Source: Umezawaea sp049997955 (GTDB lineage: Bacteria > Actinomycetota > Actinomycetes > Mycobacteriales > Pseudonocardiaceae). Taken from it: DNA of 64,000 nucleotides. The stretch's first letter is position 1. Each line of letters starts with the position of its first letter. The DNA is taken from contig JAEBDY010000011.1 of assembly GCA_049997955.1 (NCBI GenBank), positions 248,001 through 312,000 of the forward strand. Direction: 5' to 3'. Positions 1-8,580 of this stretch are shown here, piece by piece. The notes under the pieces were generated by a model. It did not search any database. It worked only from the letters and a program-made list of their open reading frames with translations, and had not been told where the DNA came from. The translations under genes and the position numbers were made by a program.

Positions 1-804
1 AGGCTGGGCGTGCGCTACCGGTACCGGCGGATCGACCTCGCCGAGTGGGGGCTGCCGCCCGAGGCCGTCGGCGACATCGTGGCGATCACGCGCGACGCGG
101 GCTACCGGGGCCTCAACATCACCCACCCGTGCAAGCAGGCGGTCCTGCCGCACCTGGACGAGCTCTCCGCCGACGCCGAAGCGCTCGGCGCGGTCAACAC
201 GGTGGTCTTCGAGGACGGCAGGGCCGTCGGCCACAACACCGACTGGTCCGGGTTCAGCCGCGGCCTCGCGGTGGGGCTGCCGAACGCGGACCTCGCCTCC
301 GTCGTCCTGCTCGGAGCGGGCGGCGCGGGTGCGGCGGTGGCGCACGGGCTGCTCACCTCCGGTGCGGGCGCCGTGCGGATCTTCGACCTCGACCGGAACC
401 GCGCCGAAGCGCTGGCGACGTCGTTGAGCGCCCGGTTCGGCGACGGTCGCGCGACGGCGGGAGGGGGCGACGACGACCTCGCGACGGCGGTCCGCGCCGC
501 CGCCGGACTCGTGCACGCGACACCGACGGGGATGGCCGAGCACCCCGGCCTCCCGCTGCCCGCCGACCTGCTGCGGCCGGACCTGTGGGTCGCGGAGGTC
601 GTCTACCGGCCGCTCGACACCGCACTGGTCACCACCGCGAGGGCGCTCGGCTGCCGCGTGCTCGACGGCGGCCGGATGTTCGCCTTCCAGGCCGCGGAGG
701 GTTTTCGCCTGTTCACCGGCTCGGAACCCGACACCGAGCGGATGCTGAGCCACTTCGACCACCTGGTCCGCACCTCGGGTGAGGGGACGTCCGATGCCCG
801 CTGA
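1..804 (+). CDS. Shikimate/quinate dehydrogenase (5' end outside window)
   Basis: NAD(P)-dependent oxidoreductase interconverting shikimate (or quinate) and the 3-dehydro compound. The frame is open from base 1 and already inside the substrate-binding domain, so the true start lies upstream. The NITHPCK motif carries the catalytic lysine and HNTDWSGF the paired aspartate. The glycine-rich LGAGGAGAA segment begins the nucleotide-binding Rossmann fold. The end overlaps the next gene by 11 bases. That gene encodes a dehydroshikimate dehydratase, so this is probably the catabolic quinate/shikimate dehydrogenase (as in Corynebacterium qsu clusters) rather than biosynthetic AroE. The catabolic role is inferred from context. 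Confidence 0.88.
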   Translation, partial: RLGVRYRYRRIDLAEWGLPPEAVGDIVAITRDAGYRGLNITHPCKQAVLPHLDELSADAEALGAVNTVVFEDGRAVGHNTDWSGFSRGLAVGLPNADLASVVLLGAGGAGAAVAHGLLTSGAGAVRIFDLDRNRAEALATSLSARFGDGRATAGGGDDDLATAVRAAAGLVHATPTGMAEHPGLPLPADLLRPDLWVAEVVYRPLDTALVTTARALGCRVLDGGRMFAFQAAEGFRLFTGSEPDTERMLSHFDHLVRTSGEGTSDAR

Positions 805-2575
805 CCGCCGACTCGGGATCGCCACCGTGTGCCTGTCCGGCACCCTGGAGGACAAGCTGGCCGCCGCCTCGGCCGCCGGGTTCGACGGCGTGGAGATCTT
901 CGAGAACGACCTGCTCGCCTCGCCGTGGACGCCGAAGCGGGTCCGGCAGCGGTGCGCGGAACTGGGCCTGTCCATCGACCTCTACCAACCGTTCCGCGAC
1001 TTCGAGGCGGTGCCGCCCGACGTGCTCGCGCGCAACCTGCGGCGGGCCGAGCTCAAGTTCGACGTGATGGAGCAGCTCGGGACGGACACGATCCTGGTGT
1101 GCTCGTCGGTGTCGCCGGACGCCGTGGACGACGACGACCTCGCCGCCGAACAGCTGCACACCCTCGCCGCGCGAGCCGCCGATCGCGGCCTCCGGATCGC
1201 CTACGAGGCGCTGGCGTGGGGCCGGTTCGTCAACACCTACGACCGCTCGTGGCGCATCGTGCGCTCCGCCGACCACCCCGCGCTCGGCCTGTGCCTCGAC
1301 AGCTTCCACGTGCTGTCCAGGGAGGTCGACCCCGTCGCCATCCGCACCATTCCGGGGGAGAAGGTCTTCTTCCTGCAACTGGCCGACGCGCCGAGGCTGC
1401 GGATGGACGTGCTGCAGTGGAGCCGCCACCACCGGCTCTTCCCCGGCCAGGGCGCGTTCGACCTGACCTCGTTCGTCGACCACGTGCTCGCCACCGGCTA
1501 CCGCGGACCGCTGTCGCTGGAGGTGTTCAACGACGTCTACCGGCAGTCCGACCCGCGTGCCGCCGCCGTCGACGCGATGCGCTCGCTGCTCCTGCTCCAG
1601 GAGCCGCCGGACGCCGCGCCCTCGTTGGGAGGGCACGCCTTCACCGAGATCGACGTCGACGAGGTCGCGGCCGAGCGGGTGGAGGCGGCGCTCGCCGGAC
1701 TCGGGTTCACCCCCGCCGGACGGCACCGCTCGAAGCCCGTGGGGCTGTGGCGGCAGGGCGACGCGCGGATCGTGCTCAACCACCGCGAGTCCGCCCACGT
1801 CGGCCACGCCGCCGTCACCGCCGTGGCCGTGGCGAGCGCCGACCCGGCCAGGTCGGCCGCCCGCGCCGGGGAGTTCCTCGCCCCGCCGCTGGGGGAATCG
1901 GTGGTCGCCGCCCCGGACGGCACGTCGGTGGTCTTCTGCCGCGACGACCAGGACTGGCTCGCGGACTTCGCCCCCCTCGCCGCGGCCGAGCACCCCGGCG
2001 CCGGGGTGCTCGGCACCGACCACGTCGGCCTGACCGAGCCGTTCGACAGCTTCGAGCAGGCAGGCCTGTTCTACCGCGCCGTCCTCGGCCTCGAACTGGA
2101 GGACGAGACCGAGTTCGCCGCCCCGTTCGGCCTCGTGCGCAGGCACTCGGTCGCCGACCGCGGCCGCAACGTCCGCATCGCGCTCGACTCCACACTGGTG
2201 CGCCGGGGCAGTTGGGGGCCGGACGTCCGCGAACCGCAGCACGTCGCGTTCACCACCGCGGACGCGCTCGCCAGCGCGGCGGCGATGCGGGAGCTGAACG
2301 CGCCGCTGCTGGACATCCCGGACAACTACTACGACGACCTCGACGCCCGGCTCGCGCCGGATCCCGAGTTCCTCGCCGCGCTGCGGGAGTTCTCCGTGCT
2401 GTACGACCGGGACGAGCACGGCGAGTTCCTCCAGTTCTTCACGGAGGTGCTGGGCGACCGCGTGTACTTCGAGGTCGTGCAGCGCATCGGCGGGTACGCG
2501 GGCTACGGCGCGGTCAACGCGCCCGTCGTGATGGCCGCGCACCGCAGGCGGCGCATGGCCTCGATCGAGGGGTGA
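794..2575 (+). CDS. qsuB: QsuB-like 3-dehydroshikimate dehydratase with C-terminal HPPD-like VOC domain
   Basis: Converts 3-dehydroshikimate to protocatechuate, feeding quinate and shikimate into aromatic catabolism. Residues 1-270 form a sugar-phosphate-isomerase-type TIM barrel with the expected metal ligands E138 (YEAL), D169 (LCLDSF), Q195 (FLQLAD) and E243 (LSLEVF). Residues about 290-593 resemble 4-hydroxyphenylpyruvate dioxygenase and keep the metal-site motifs DHVGL, QHVAF and YFEVVQR. The two-domain layout and 593-residue length match bacterial QsuB. ATG at 794 is chosen over GTG at 779 because GAGGGG lies just upstream. Translation is probably coupled to the dehydrogenase it overlaps. 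Confidence 0.9.
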   Translation: MPADRRLGIATVCLSGTLEDKLAAASAAGFDGVEIFENDLLASPWTPKRVRQRCAELGLSIDLYQPFRDFEAVPPDVLARNLRRAELKFDVMEQLGTDTILVCSSVSPDAVDDDDLAAEQLHTLAARAADRGLRIAYEALAWGRFVNTYDRSWRIVRSADHPALGLCLDSFHVLSREVDPVAIRTIPGEKVFFLQLADAPRLRMDVLQWSRHHRLFPGQGAFDLTSFVDHVLATGYRGPLSLEVFNDVYRQSDPRAAAVDAMRSLLLLQEPPDAAPSLGGHAFTEIDVDEVAAERVEAALAGLGFTPAGRHRSKPVGLWRQGDARIVLNHRESAHVGHAAVTAVAVASADPARSAARAGEFLAPPLGESVVAAPDGTSVVFCRDDQDWLADFAPLAAAEHPGAGVLGTDHVGLTEPFDSFEQAGLFYRAVLGLELEDETEFAAPFGLVRRHSVADRGRNVRIALDSTLVRRGSWGPDVREPQHVAFTTADALASAAAMRELNAPLLDIPDNYYDDLDARLAPDPEFLAALREFSVLYDRDEHGEFLQFFTEVLGDRVYFEVVQRIGGYAGYGAVNAPVVMAAHRRRRMASIEG

Positions 2576-2662
2576 GGTCCGTCATCCTTTTGGGGGACAA
2601 GGGGTTGGGCTGCCGCGCATACCGGTGCCGTGATCGTCGGAGTGGACCTTTACCATCGGCGC

Positions 2663-3325
2663 GTGACCGCCTACGACGATCTCGACGCCTTCGACCACCT
2701 CGACACCTCGACCCTGCCGTTGCGCCAGCAGCTGATCCTGGTCGCGATCCGGGACTGGTCGGTCAGGCACGGGTACTCGCCGAGCAGCAGGCAGATCGGT
2801 GACGCCGTCGGCCTGCGGTCGTCGTCATCGGTGTCGAAGCACCTCGCGGCCTTGGAGGAGAAGGGCTTCCTCCGGCGCGGCGCGTCGATGTCGCGGCCGA
2901 TCGACGTGCGGGTGTTCCTGAAGGACCCCACGACGCGGCGGTCCACCGAGGACTCGGTGTCGGTGCCCGTGGTGGGCCACATCGCCGCGGGCAGCCCCAT
3001 CGCGGCCGAGGAGCACGTCGACGACGTCCTGACGCTGCCGCGGGGGATCACCGGGCGCGGCAACGTCTTCGGCCTGCGCGTGCGCGGCGACTCGATGATC
3101 GACGCCGCGATCTGCGACGGCGACATCGTCGTGGTGCGCCAGCAGTCCGAAGCGCACTCCGGCCAGATCGTCGCCGCGATGATCGACGACGAGGCCACCG
3201 TCAAGGTGTACCGCCGCCGCAACGGCCACGTCTTCCTGGAACCGCGCAACCCGGCCTACGCCGCCATCGACGGCGACAAGGCGGTCGTGCTGGGCGTCGT
3301 CGCCTCGGTGCTGCGCAGCTTCTGA
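2663..3325 (+). CDS. lexA: LexA-like S24 autoproteolytic repressor
   Basis: SOS-type transcriptional repressor of 220 residues. The N-terminal winged helix contains the LexA-type segment YSPSSRQIGDAVGL and SSSVSKHLAALEEKG. The C-terminal S24 domain has the Ala109-Gly110 self-cleavage site (HIAAGSP), nucleophile Ser144 (RGDSM) and general-base Lys181 (EATVKVY), so autoproteolysis looks intact. GTG at 2663 begins at the usual LexA position; an in-frame GTG at 2630 is possible. No clear GAAC-N4-GTTC SOS box is visible upstream, and neighbours are not DNA-repair genes, so this may be a second LexA paralogue rather than the housekeeping copy. Confidence 0.85.
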   Translation: MTAYDDLDAFDHLDTSTLPLRQQLILVAIRDWSVRHGYSPSSRQIGDAVGLRSSSSVSKHLAALEEKGFLRRGASMSRPIDVRVFLKDPTTRRSTEDSVSVPVVGHIAAGSPIAAEEHVDDVLTLPRGITGRGNVFGLRVRGDSMIDAAICDGDIVVVRQQSEAHSGQIVAAMIDDEATVKVYRRRNGHVFLEPRNPAYAAIDGDKAVVLGVVASVLRSF

Positions 3326-3434
3326 GCCGTTCACCGACTGTTGACGTGATCGCCGTGCCGCGACCTGGACTCCCGCTCGCCGAAGGCGCATGGTGGGCGG
3401 GACCGGGATCGACGATCACGACCTGGAGCGGCCG

Positions 3435-4676
3435 ATGCGCTTCCTGTTCCGCCCACCCGCCGGAGACGCGGCGGGGCTGTTGGCGCTGCCGTGGGAGCAG
3501 CCGCTGGAGGAGTGGGACGAGAGCCTGCTGCTGGAGGTGCCGCAGCGGGGCATCTCGCGGCACGTGGTGCGGTTCGTGGCGTGCGACGGCGGTGTCTACG
3601 CGCTGAAGGAGATCGCGGAGGCCCTGGCGCGGCGGGAGTACACGCTGCTGACCGGGTTCGAGGAGGACGGGCTGCCCGCGGTCTCGGTGCTCGGGCTGTG
3701 CGTCGACCGGCCGGACGACCAGCAGGCGATCCTGGTCACCCGGTACCTGGAGTACTCGATGTCCTACCGGTACCTGTTCTCCAGCCCGCGGGTCGAGCAC
3801 ACCGTCGAGCGGCTGCTGGACCCGCTGGTGGAGCTGCTGGTCCGGCTGCACCTGGCGGGGATCTACTGGGGTGACTGCTCGCTGTCGAACACCCTGTTCC
3901 GGCTCGACGCGGGCAACCTGGCCGCCTACCTGGTGGACGCGGAGACCTCGGAACGCCACCCGAGCCTGTCGGCCGCTCGCCGCGACTACGACGTGGACCT
4001 GGCGGCCGAGCGCGTGGCCGGTGAGCTGATGGACCTGAGCGCCGGCGGTCTGCTGCCGGAGGGGATCGATCCGATCGAGGTGGCCGAGGGCCTGCCGCAG
4101 CGGTACGCCGCGCTGTGGGACGAGGTGACGCACGAGGACGTGTTCCGGTTGGACGAGCAGCGGTACCGGGTGGCCGAACGGCTGCGGCGGCTCAACGACC
4201 TGGGGTTCGACGTGGGCGAGGTGGAGCTGGTGACCTCGCCGGACGGTGCTCGGCTGCGGGTGGAGATCCGGGTCGCCGAACCCGGCCAGCACCGGCGGGA
4301 GCTGTTCCGGCTGACCGGGCTCGAGGTGCAGGAGGGGCAGGCGCGGCGGCTGCTCAACGACCTGCGCTCGTTCCGGGCGTACCTGGAGCAGCGGGACGGC
4401 AGGCCGGTCGCCGAGACCACGGCGGGGCACCACTGGTTCAACGAGGTGTACCGGCCGGTGGTGGAGGCGATTCCGCCGGACCCCACGGGTCGGCGCCCGC
4501 CCGCCGAGATCTTCCACGAGGTGCTGGAGCACCGGTGGCTGGTGTCGGAGCGGGCGGGTCGCGACGTCGGGACCACCGCGGCCGTCCGCTCCTACCTGGA
4601 GACCGTGTCCGAACCGGAAGCCGGTGTGGTCGGGGAAGATGGTGTGGCGGGGGAAGACGGTGTGGCGGGGGACTAG
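3435..4676 (+). CDS. DUF4032 protein with kinase-like fold
   Basis: A 413-residue cytoplasmic protein of the actinobacterial DUF4032 family, whose biochemical role is not established. The N-terminal half resembles lipopolysaccharide-kinase/RIO-like proteins: K58 in YALKEI as ATP-binding lysine, D147 and N152 in GDCSLSN as catalytic loop, and D168 in LVDAET in the DFG-like position. The C-terminal half carries the DUF4032 region. ATG at 3435 with GGAG upstream is preferred to ATG at 3390. The last 18 codons are made of near-identical tandem repeats, listed separately. Confidence 0.8.
   Translation: MRFLFRPPAGDAAGLLALPWEQPLEEWDESLLLEVPQRGISRHVVRFVACDGGVYALKEIAEALARREYTLLTGFEEDGLPAVSVLGLCVDRPDDQQAILVTRYLEYSMSYRYLFSSPRVEHTVERLLDPLVELLVRLHLAGIYWGDCSLSNTLFRLDAGNLAAYLVDAETSERHPSLSAARRDYDVDLAAERVAGELMDLSAGGLLPEGIDPIEVAEGLPQRYAALWDEVTHEDVFRLDEQRYRVAERLRRLNDLGFDVGEVELVTSPDGARLRVEIRVAEPGQHRRELFRLTGLEVQEGQARRLLNDLRSFRAYLEQRDGRPVAETTAGHHWFNEVYRPVVEAIPPDPTGRRPPAEIFHEVLEHRWLVSERAGRDVGTTAAVRSYLETVSEPEAGVVGEDGVAGEDGVAGD
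4623..4676 (+). repeat. Three tandem 18-bp repeats at the 3' end of the DUF4032 gene
   Basis: Three consecutive 18-base units, each beginning GGTGTGG, encode V-V/A-G-E-D-G steps and end in the stop codon. Units two and three differ from unit one at only a few positions. This is an in-frame minisatellite, so tail length is likely to vary between strains. Confidence 0.85.
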
Positions 4677-4792
4677 GTCGGGGGCGTTCCGCTGGATCGT
4701 GGTAGCGGCTTGTCGAGATTCGGCGAGGTTGTGGAGCGTCGGTGGTTGGTGAACGAATCGGACGACTTCGTCGTCCGAGGACCGACAGCGCG

Positions 4793-6454
4793 TCAGGTGC
4801 AGGTGATGGTGGCGTCGGCCCAGTCCGCGTGGTCGTACCGCGCACCGTCCACAGTGGGCAGCACGGCGAGGTGCACGTACTGCTGCCCGGTCACGTCGGC
4901 GGTGATCCGCTTGGCCACGTCGGTCCCGCGCACCACCCCGCTGGTGGCGAGCTGCCTCCCGGCGGTCCACACCTCCATCGTCGCGCTCCCGTTGTCGCCG
5001 GTCTCGTCGTCCAACCCGACCCACGCCTGGAAGCTCGTGCACCGGCCGCCGAGGTAGTAGCGCACCTCGCTCCGCGCGTGCACGCCGATGCCGCGCGCGT
5101 AGGCCGTGCCGCCGATGGTCAGCGTGCGCCCGTCACCCGCCGCCCGTTCACCGTTGCTGCGGTCGACCTCCACCGGCCCCCACGCGCTTCCCGCCAGGCT
5201 GGCCGCCAGCGCGGACACCTGGGTCGTGCCCGCCGGGGGAGTGGCGAACGAGCCCGCGCGGCTGACGCGGTAGACCACCGTGCCGTGCGCCGGGACGGAC
5301 GCGCTGATGGCCCCGGACGTCGTGGTGACCGCCTTCGACCACAGGTCGGTCAGCCGGTAGGAGGTGGCGTTGCCGAGCCCGGCCGCCGCGGTCGTGGTGC
5401 TGATCGTGGCGGCCGAGCCGTTCTCGTTGAACAGCGCCACCGCCACGTCGCCGTTGTCCAGCGGTTTGGTGAGGACGTGCAGTCCGCCCGCGTCGGAGAT
5501 CTCCGTCGCCTGGACGCCGAGGGTGTCCTGGTCGAGCGCGATGACGTCGCGGTTGGTCAGGATGGTGTAGGTCTCCTCGCTCGCGGTGCGCAGGTCCGAG
5601 CCGATCAGCAGCGGGGCGTTCATCATCGACCAGAGGGTGAAGTGGCTGCGGTACTCGGTGTCCGTCATGCCGCCGTTGCCGACCTCCAGCATGTCCGGGT
5701 CGTTCCACGCGCCGCGCTGGGAGTCCGTCGACCTCTGCACGTTGGACTTGAAGATGTTCAGCATGCTGCCGTAGTTGTCCTCGATGTCACCGGTGGTGCG
5801 CCAGCTGTTGCCGACGGACTGCGCCCAGTCCCAGGGGGAGTTGGAACCCCACTCGCAGAGGGAGAACACGATCGGCCTGCCGGTGGCGAGCAGCGCGTCG
5901 CGCATGGTCGTGTACCGCTGCTGCGCGCTCTGCCCGAGGTGGTCGCCGCAGTTGTCGTACTTGAGGTAGTCGACGCCCCAGGAGGCGAAGAGGTTCGCGT
6001 CCTGCCGCTCGTGGCCGATGCCGCCGGGGAACCCCTGCGCGGCGCAGGTCTTGGTGCCCGCGCTGGTGTAGATGCCGAACTTCAACCCCTTGGCGTGCAC
6101 GTAGTCGGCGACGGCCTTGATGCCGTTGGGGAACCGCGTCCGGTTCGGCACCAGGTTGCCGCTCGCGTCGCGGGTGGGCTCGGCCCAGCAGTCGTCGAGG
6201 TTGACGTACTCGTACCCGGCGTCCTTGAGGCCGCGGGAGATGAACAGGTCGGCGATGCCGCGGACCATCTGCTCGTTGAACTCCGCCCGGCAGTGGGTGG
6301 AGTTCCAGTTGTTGAAGCCCATGGCGGGCTTCTGGGACAGGCCGTTGTCCAGTGCCATGGCGGGCGACGCGGGGACGACGGCGAGGCCGATCACGGTCAG
6401 GAGTCCGAGCAGGGCCGAGCCGAGTGCTGTAGGACGCTTCGTTGCGTGTTCCAT
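4793..6454 (-). CDS. Secreted GH27 alpha-galactosidase with C-terminal NPCBM domain
   Basis: Hydrolyses terminal alpha-galactosides outside the cell. The 553-residue product starts with a signal peptide ending near PAMA-LD. The GH27 barrel carries MGFNNWN, nucleophile D167 in YLKYDNC and acid/base D223 in TGDIED. The C-terminal 150 residues (VEVDRSNGERAAGDG to the end, including YARGIGVHARSEV) look like a novel putative carbohydrate-binding module (NPCBM). ATG at 6454 is chosen because the signal peptide begins there; upstream codons in this frame are not protein-like. It is monocistronic, next to an amylase gene on the same strand, and an operator-like palindrome lies about 120 bases upstream. 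Confidence 0.92.
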   Translation of the reverse strand: MEHATKRPTALGSALLGLLTVIGLAVVPASPAMALDNGLSQKPAMGFNNWNSTHCRAEFNEQMVRGIADLFISRGLKDAGYEYVNLDDCWAEPTRDASGNLVPNRTRFPNGIKAVADYVHAKGLKFGIYTSAGTKTCAAQGFPGGIGHERQDANLFASWGVDYLKYDNCGDHLGQSAQQRYTTMRDALLATGRPIVFSLCEWGSNSPWDWAQSVGNSWRTTGDIEDNYGSMLNIFKSNVQRSTDSQRGAWNDPDMLEVGNGGMTDTEYRSHFTLWSMMNAPLLIGSDLRTASEETYTILTNRDVIALDQDTLGVQATEISDAGGLHVLTKPLDNGDVAVALFNENGSAATISTTTAAAGLGNATSYRLTDLWSKAVTTTSGAISASVPAHGTVVYRVSRAGSFATPPAGTTQVSALAASLAGSAWGPVEVDRSNGERAAGDGRTLTIGGTAYARGIGVHARSEVRYYLGGRCTSFQAWVGLDDETGDNGSATMEVWTAGRQLATSGVVRGTDVAKRITADVTGQQYVHLAVLPTVDGARYDHADWADATITCT

Positions 6455-6573
6455 GCAGCCCCAATTCTTCGGGATCGAACAAAACTGATCAGAAAATGAC
6501 TCAGAATCATCGGACCCCAACAGAGTTGGACGGTCAAGCGGCATCCGGTTGGTTTCGGCCCGGCGGAAGCGAT

Positions 6574-6585
6574 GAGAACGTTCCC
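6574..6585. promoter_or_regulatory. Candidate LacI-family operator upstream of the GH27 gene
   Basis: GAGAACGTTCCC is a 12-base near-palindrome (10 of 12 positions symmetric) with the central CG typical of LacI-family operators in actinobacteria. It lies in the 250-base gap upstream of the alpha-galactosidase, and two LacI-type regulators are encoded nearby. Binding is inferred only. Confidence 0.35.
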
Positions 6586-6705
6586 GGTCCGGCAGGACCC
6601 GTTGACCGGGCTGCTGGTCGGTGTCCCCCGTGGGGCCAGGCCGTGGAGGGGCCGACAACACGGGGTGACCGCGGTCGTCCGAGGAGGGCCGCGGTCACCG
6701 GGTGG

Positions 6706-8397
6706 TCAGTTCCGCCAGGTGTCGTTCAGCGCGGCGGGGGAGGTGGCGGTGCGGTTCGCGCCGCTCTCCCAGGTCACGGTGCCGTTCGACTCCTTGCGGA
6801 GGTACTTGTACTGGAACGCGGTGCCGTTCGGCAGCGACACCGACGCCCGCCACACCGGGTAGGACGCCGAGGACAGCGGGATCGCCGCTGCCGGGTTCCA
6901 GGAACCCAGCGCCGCGTTGTCGCCGACCACGAAGACGTTCTGCCCCGGCGCGGTTGTGGCGGTGACCGCGAACGCGGCCGCGCCGGTGCCCGGCTCGGGG
7001 TTGGTGCCGCCGCCACCGGTCGCGCCGACGTGCAGCGCGATCGCCTCACCCGCGCCGACCGTCGCGGTGAACTGGCCGTTGGAGCCGACCGAGTAGGACG
7101 CCGTGCACCCGTCGCGCTGCACGTCGCAGTAGTTCCCGGCGGGCAACGAGGTCTGGAACGCGCGGGTCAGCGCCGAGGACTCCTTGTTGATCGCCACGAA
7201 CCCGCGGTTGCCCCGGCTGAACGCGATGGCGTTGTTGCCGTTGTCCCACCAGTTCGCCACGGCCGTGCCCGCCACCGCGTTGCGGAAGCCGACCATGTTC
7301 GCGATCTGCGGCCACTTGTGCTGGCACTTCCAGCCGTTGGCGTAGCACGCGGCCGCGCCGGGCGGACCGGCGTCGTTGTTGGAGAACTCGTAGCCCGAGT
7401 ACACCTGCGGCGCGCCGTAGGGCCACGCCAGCATGAACACGTTGGCCAGCGTGTAGGTCGAGCCGTTCTTGTAGCTCAGCGTGGAGCCGTTGCGCTCGGT
7501 GTCCCAGTTGTCCACGAACGGCCGGGCCTGGTTGCTCGCCAGGTAGCCCCACGACTGGCCGAAGTTGCCGAGGTAGGAGAGCTTCTCGCCGGTGAACACG
7601 CGTTTGACGTCGTAGGCGTAGCGGAACTCGTCCACGTCGCCGGAGCCGGTGTACTCGGTGGGCTGCACGGCCTCGCCGGCACCGTAGATCACCTCGTGCA
7701 CCCAGAAGACGTTCGGGTTGCTGAGCCTCGACTTGATGGCCGACATGTCCGCCGCGGCGATGTGCTTGGCCGCGTCGATCCGGAAGCCGTCCACGCCCAT
7801 CGAGATGAGGTTGTTCAGGTAGGCCGCGATCGTGCCGCGGACGTGGTCGCTGCCGGTGTTCAGGTCCGACAGGCCGACCAGTTCGCAGTTCTGCACGTTG
7901 TCGCGGTTGCGGTAGTCGCTGATCTGGCTGCGGCAGGAGTGGAAGTCCTGGTCGCCGTAGTAGCCGGGGTAGGTGTACTTCGAGTAGTTCGTGCCGCCGG
8001 TCCCGGTGCCGGACCCGGCGGACATGTGGTTCACCACCGCGTCAGCGATGACCTTCACACCCGCGGCGTGGCAGGTGCCGACCATGTTGCGGAACTGCGA
8101 CTCGGTGCCGAGCCGTCCGGCGATCCGGTAGCTGACGGGTTGGTAGGAGGTCCACCACTGGCCGCCCTGGATGTGCTCGGACGCGGGGGATACCTCGACG
8201 AAGCCGTAGCCCTTCGGGCCGAGGACGGTCGTGCACTCGGTCGCCACCCGGTCGAACGACCACTGGAACAGGGTGGCGGTGACGTCCTTGGAGCCCGGAG
8301 GGCTCGCCTGGGCGGGCGGAGGGGCGGAGGGGCTGACGACGAGGCTGACGAGCAGGGCCGCTACCGCTGGCAGGGCTCTGCGTGCTGAGGGGACCAC
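6706..8397 (-). CDS. Secreted GH13 alpha-amylase with CBM20 starch-binding domain
   Basis: Extracellular endo-acting starch hydrolase of 563 residues. A signal peptide ends near AQA-SPPG. The barrel holds nucleophile D208 (GFRIDAAKH), acid/base E235 (VHEVIYG) and the third carboxylate D299 (FVDNWD). The common His of the FVDNHD motif is Trp here. Residues from about 470 onward (NVFVVGDNAALGSWNP, FQYKYL, WESGANR) are a CBM20 starch-binding domain. GTG at 8397 is chosen for the AGGAG a few bases upstream and because it opens the signal peptide. The divergent LacI-type gene at 8581 is the likely regulator. Confidence 0.92.
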   Translation of the reverse strand: MVPSARRALPAVAALLVSLVVSPSAPPPAQASPPGSKDVTATLFQWSFDRVATECTTVLGPKGYGFVEVSPASEHIQGGQWWTSYQPVSYRIAGRLGTESQFRNMVGTCHAAGVKVIADAVVNHMSAGSGTGTGGTNYSKYTYPGYYGDQDFHSCRSQISDYRNRDNVQNCELVGLSDLNTGSDHVRGTIAAYLNNLISMGVDGFRIDAAKHIAAADMSAIKSRLSNPNVFWVHEVIYGAGEAVQPTEYTGSGDVDEFRYAYDVKRVFTGEKLSYLGNFGQSWGYLASNQARPFVDNWDTERNGSTLSYKNGSTYTLANVFMLAWPYGAPQVYSGYEFSNNDAGPPGAAACYANGWKCQHKWPQIANMVGFRNAVAGTAVANWWDNGNNAIAFSRGNRGFVAINKESSALTRAFQTSLPAGNYCDVQRDGCTASYSVGSNGQFTATVGAGEAIALHVGATGGGGTNPEPGTGAAAFAVTATTAPGQNVFVVGDNAALGSWNPAAAIPLSSASYPVWRASVSLPNGTAFQYKYLRKESNGTVTWESGANRTATSPAALNDTWRN

Positions 8398-8439
8398 GTT
8401 GTCTCCTAGTTGTGCAGGGGTGTGCTCTACGTCATACCA

Positions 8440-8482
8440 GTTGCACGAGTTGCGGAAAACGCCTGCAAACTCTTTCAGCAGG
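8440..8482. promoter_or_regulatory. Candidate operator region between amylase and lacI-type gene
   Basis: The divergent gap holds two direct GTTGC repeats 9 bases apart (8440 and 8449) and an inverted CCTGC-N11-GCAGG (8462-8482). Actinobacterial maltose/amylase regulators are known to use TTGCAG-rich repeats, so this is a plausible site for the regulator encoded at 8581. The match is partial. Confidence 0.35.
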
Positions 8483-8566
8483 TTCGGCGGCACGGACTCG
8501 GCGATGCGGCCCAACGCCCCGCACCACCCCGAACCGCCGATCATGACCGACGGGCTCACGCGCCCG

Positions 8567-8572
8567 TAGAGT
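8567..8572 (+). promoter_or_regulatory. -10 element of a leaderless promoter for the lacI-type gene
   Basis: TAGAGT lies 8 bases before the GTG at 8581, with ATGACC 18 bases further upstream as a -35 candidate. That spacing puts the transcript start at or beside the start codon, and no ribosome-binding site is present. Leaderless transcripts are common in actinobacteria. Confidence 0.5.
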
Positions 8573-8580
8573 CACCGGGT

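Noticed and set aside
713..2542. 609-residue minus-strand open frame opposite qsuB
   Set aside because: It is the GC-rich antisense shadow of a gene with complete motifs; its composition (V, R, G, H-rich) lacks any domain.
7483..7512. Loss of activity in the GH13 amylase because FVDNHD reads FVDNWD
   Set aside because: The catalytic Asp is retained, and I cannot exclude that Trp is normal in the Streptomyces-type amylase subfamily; noted in the gene entry only.
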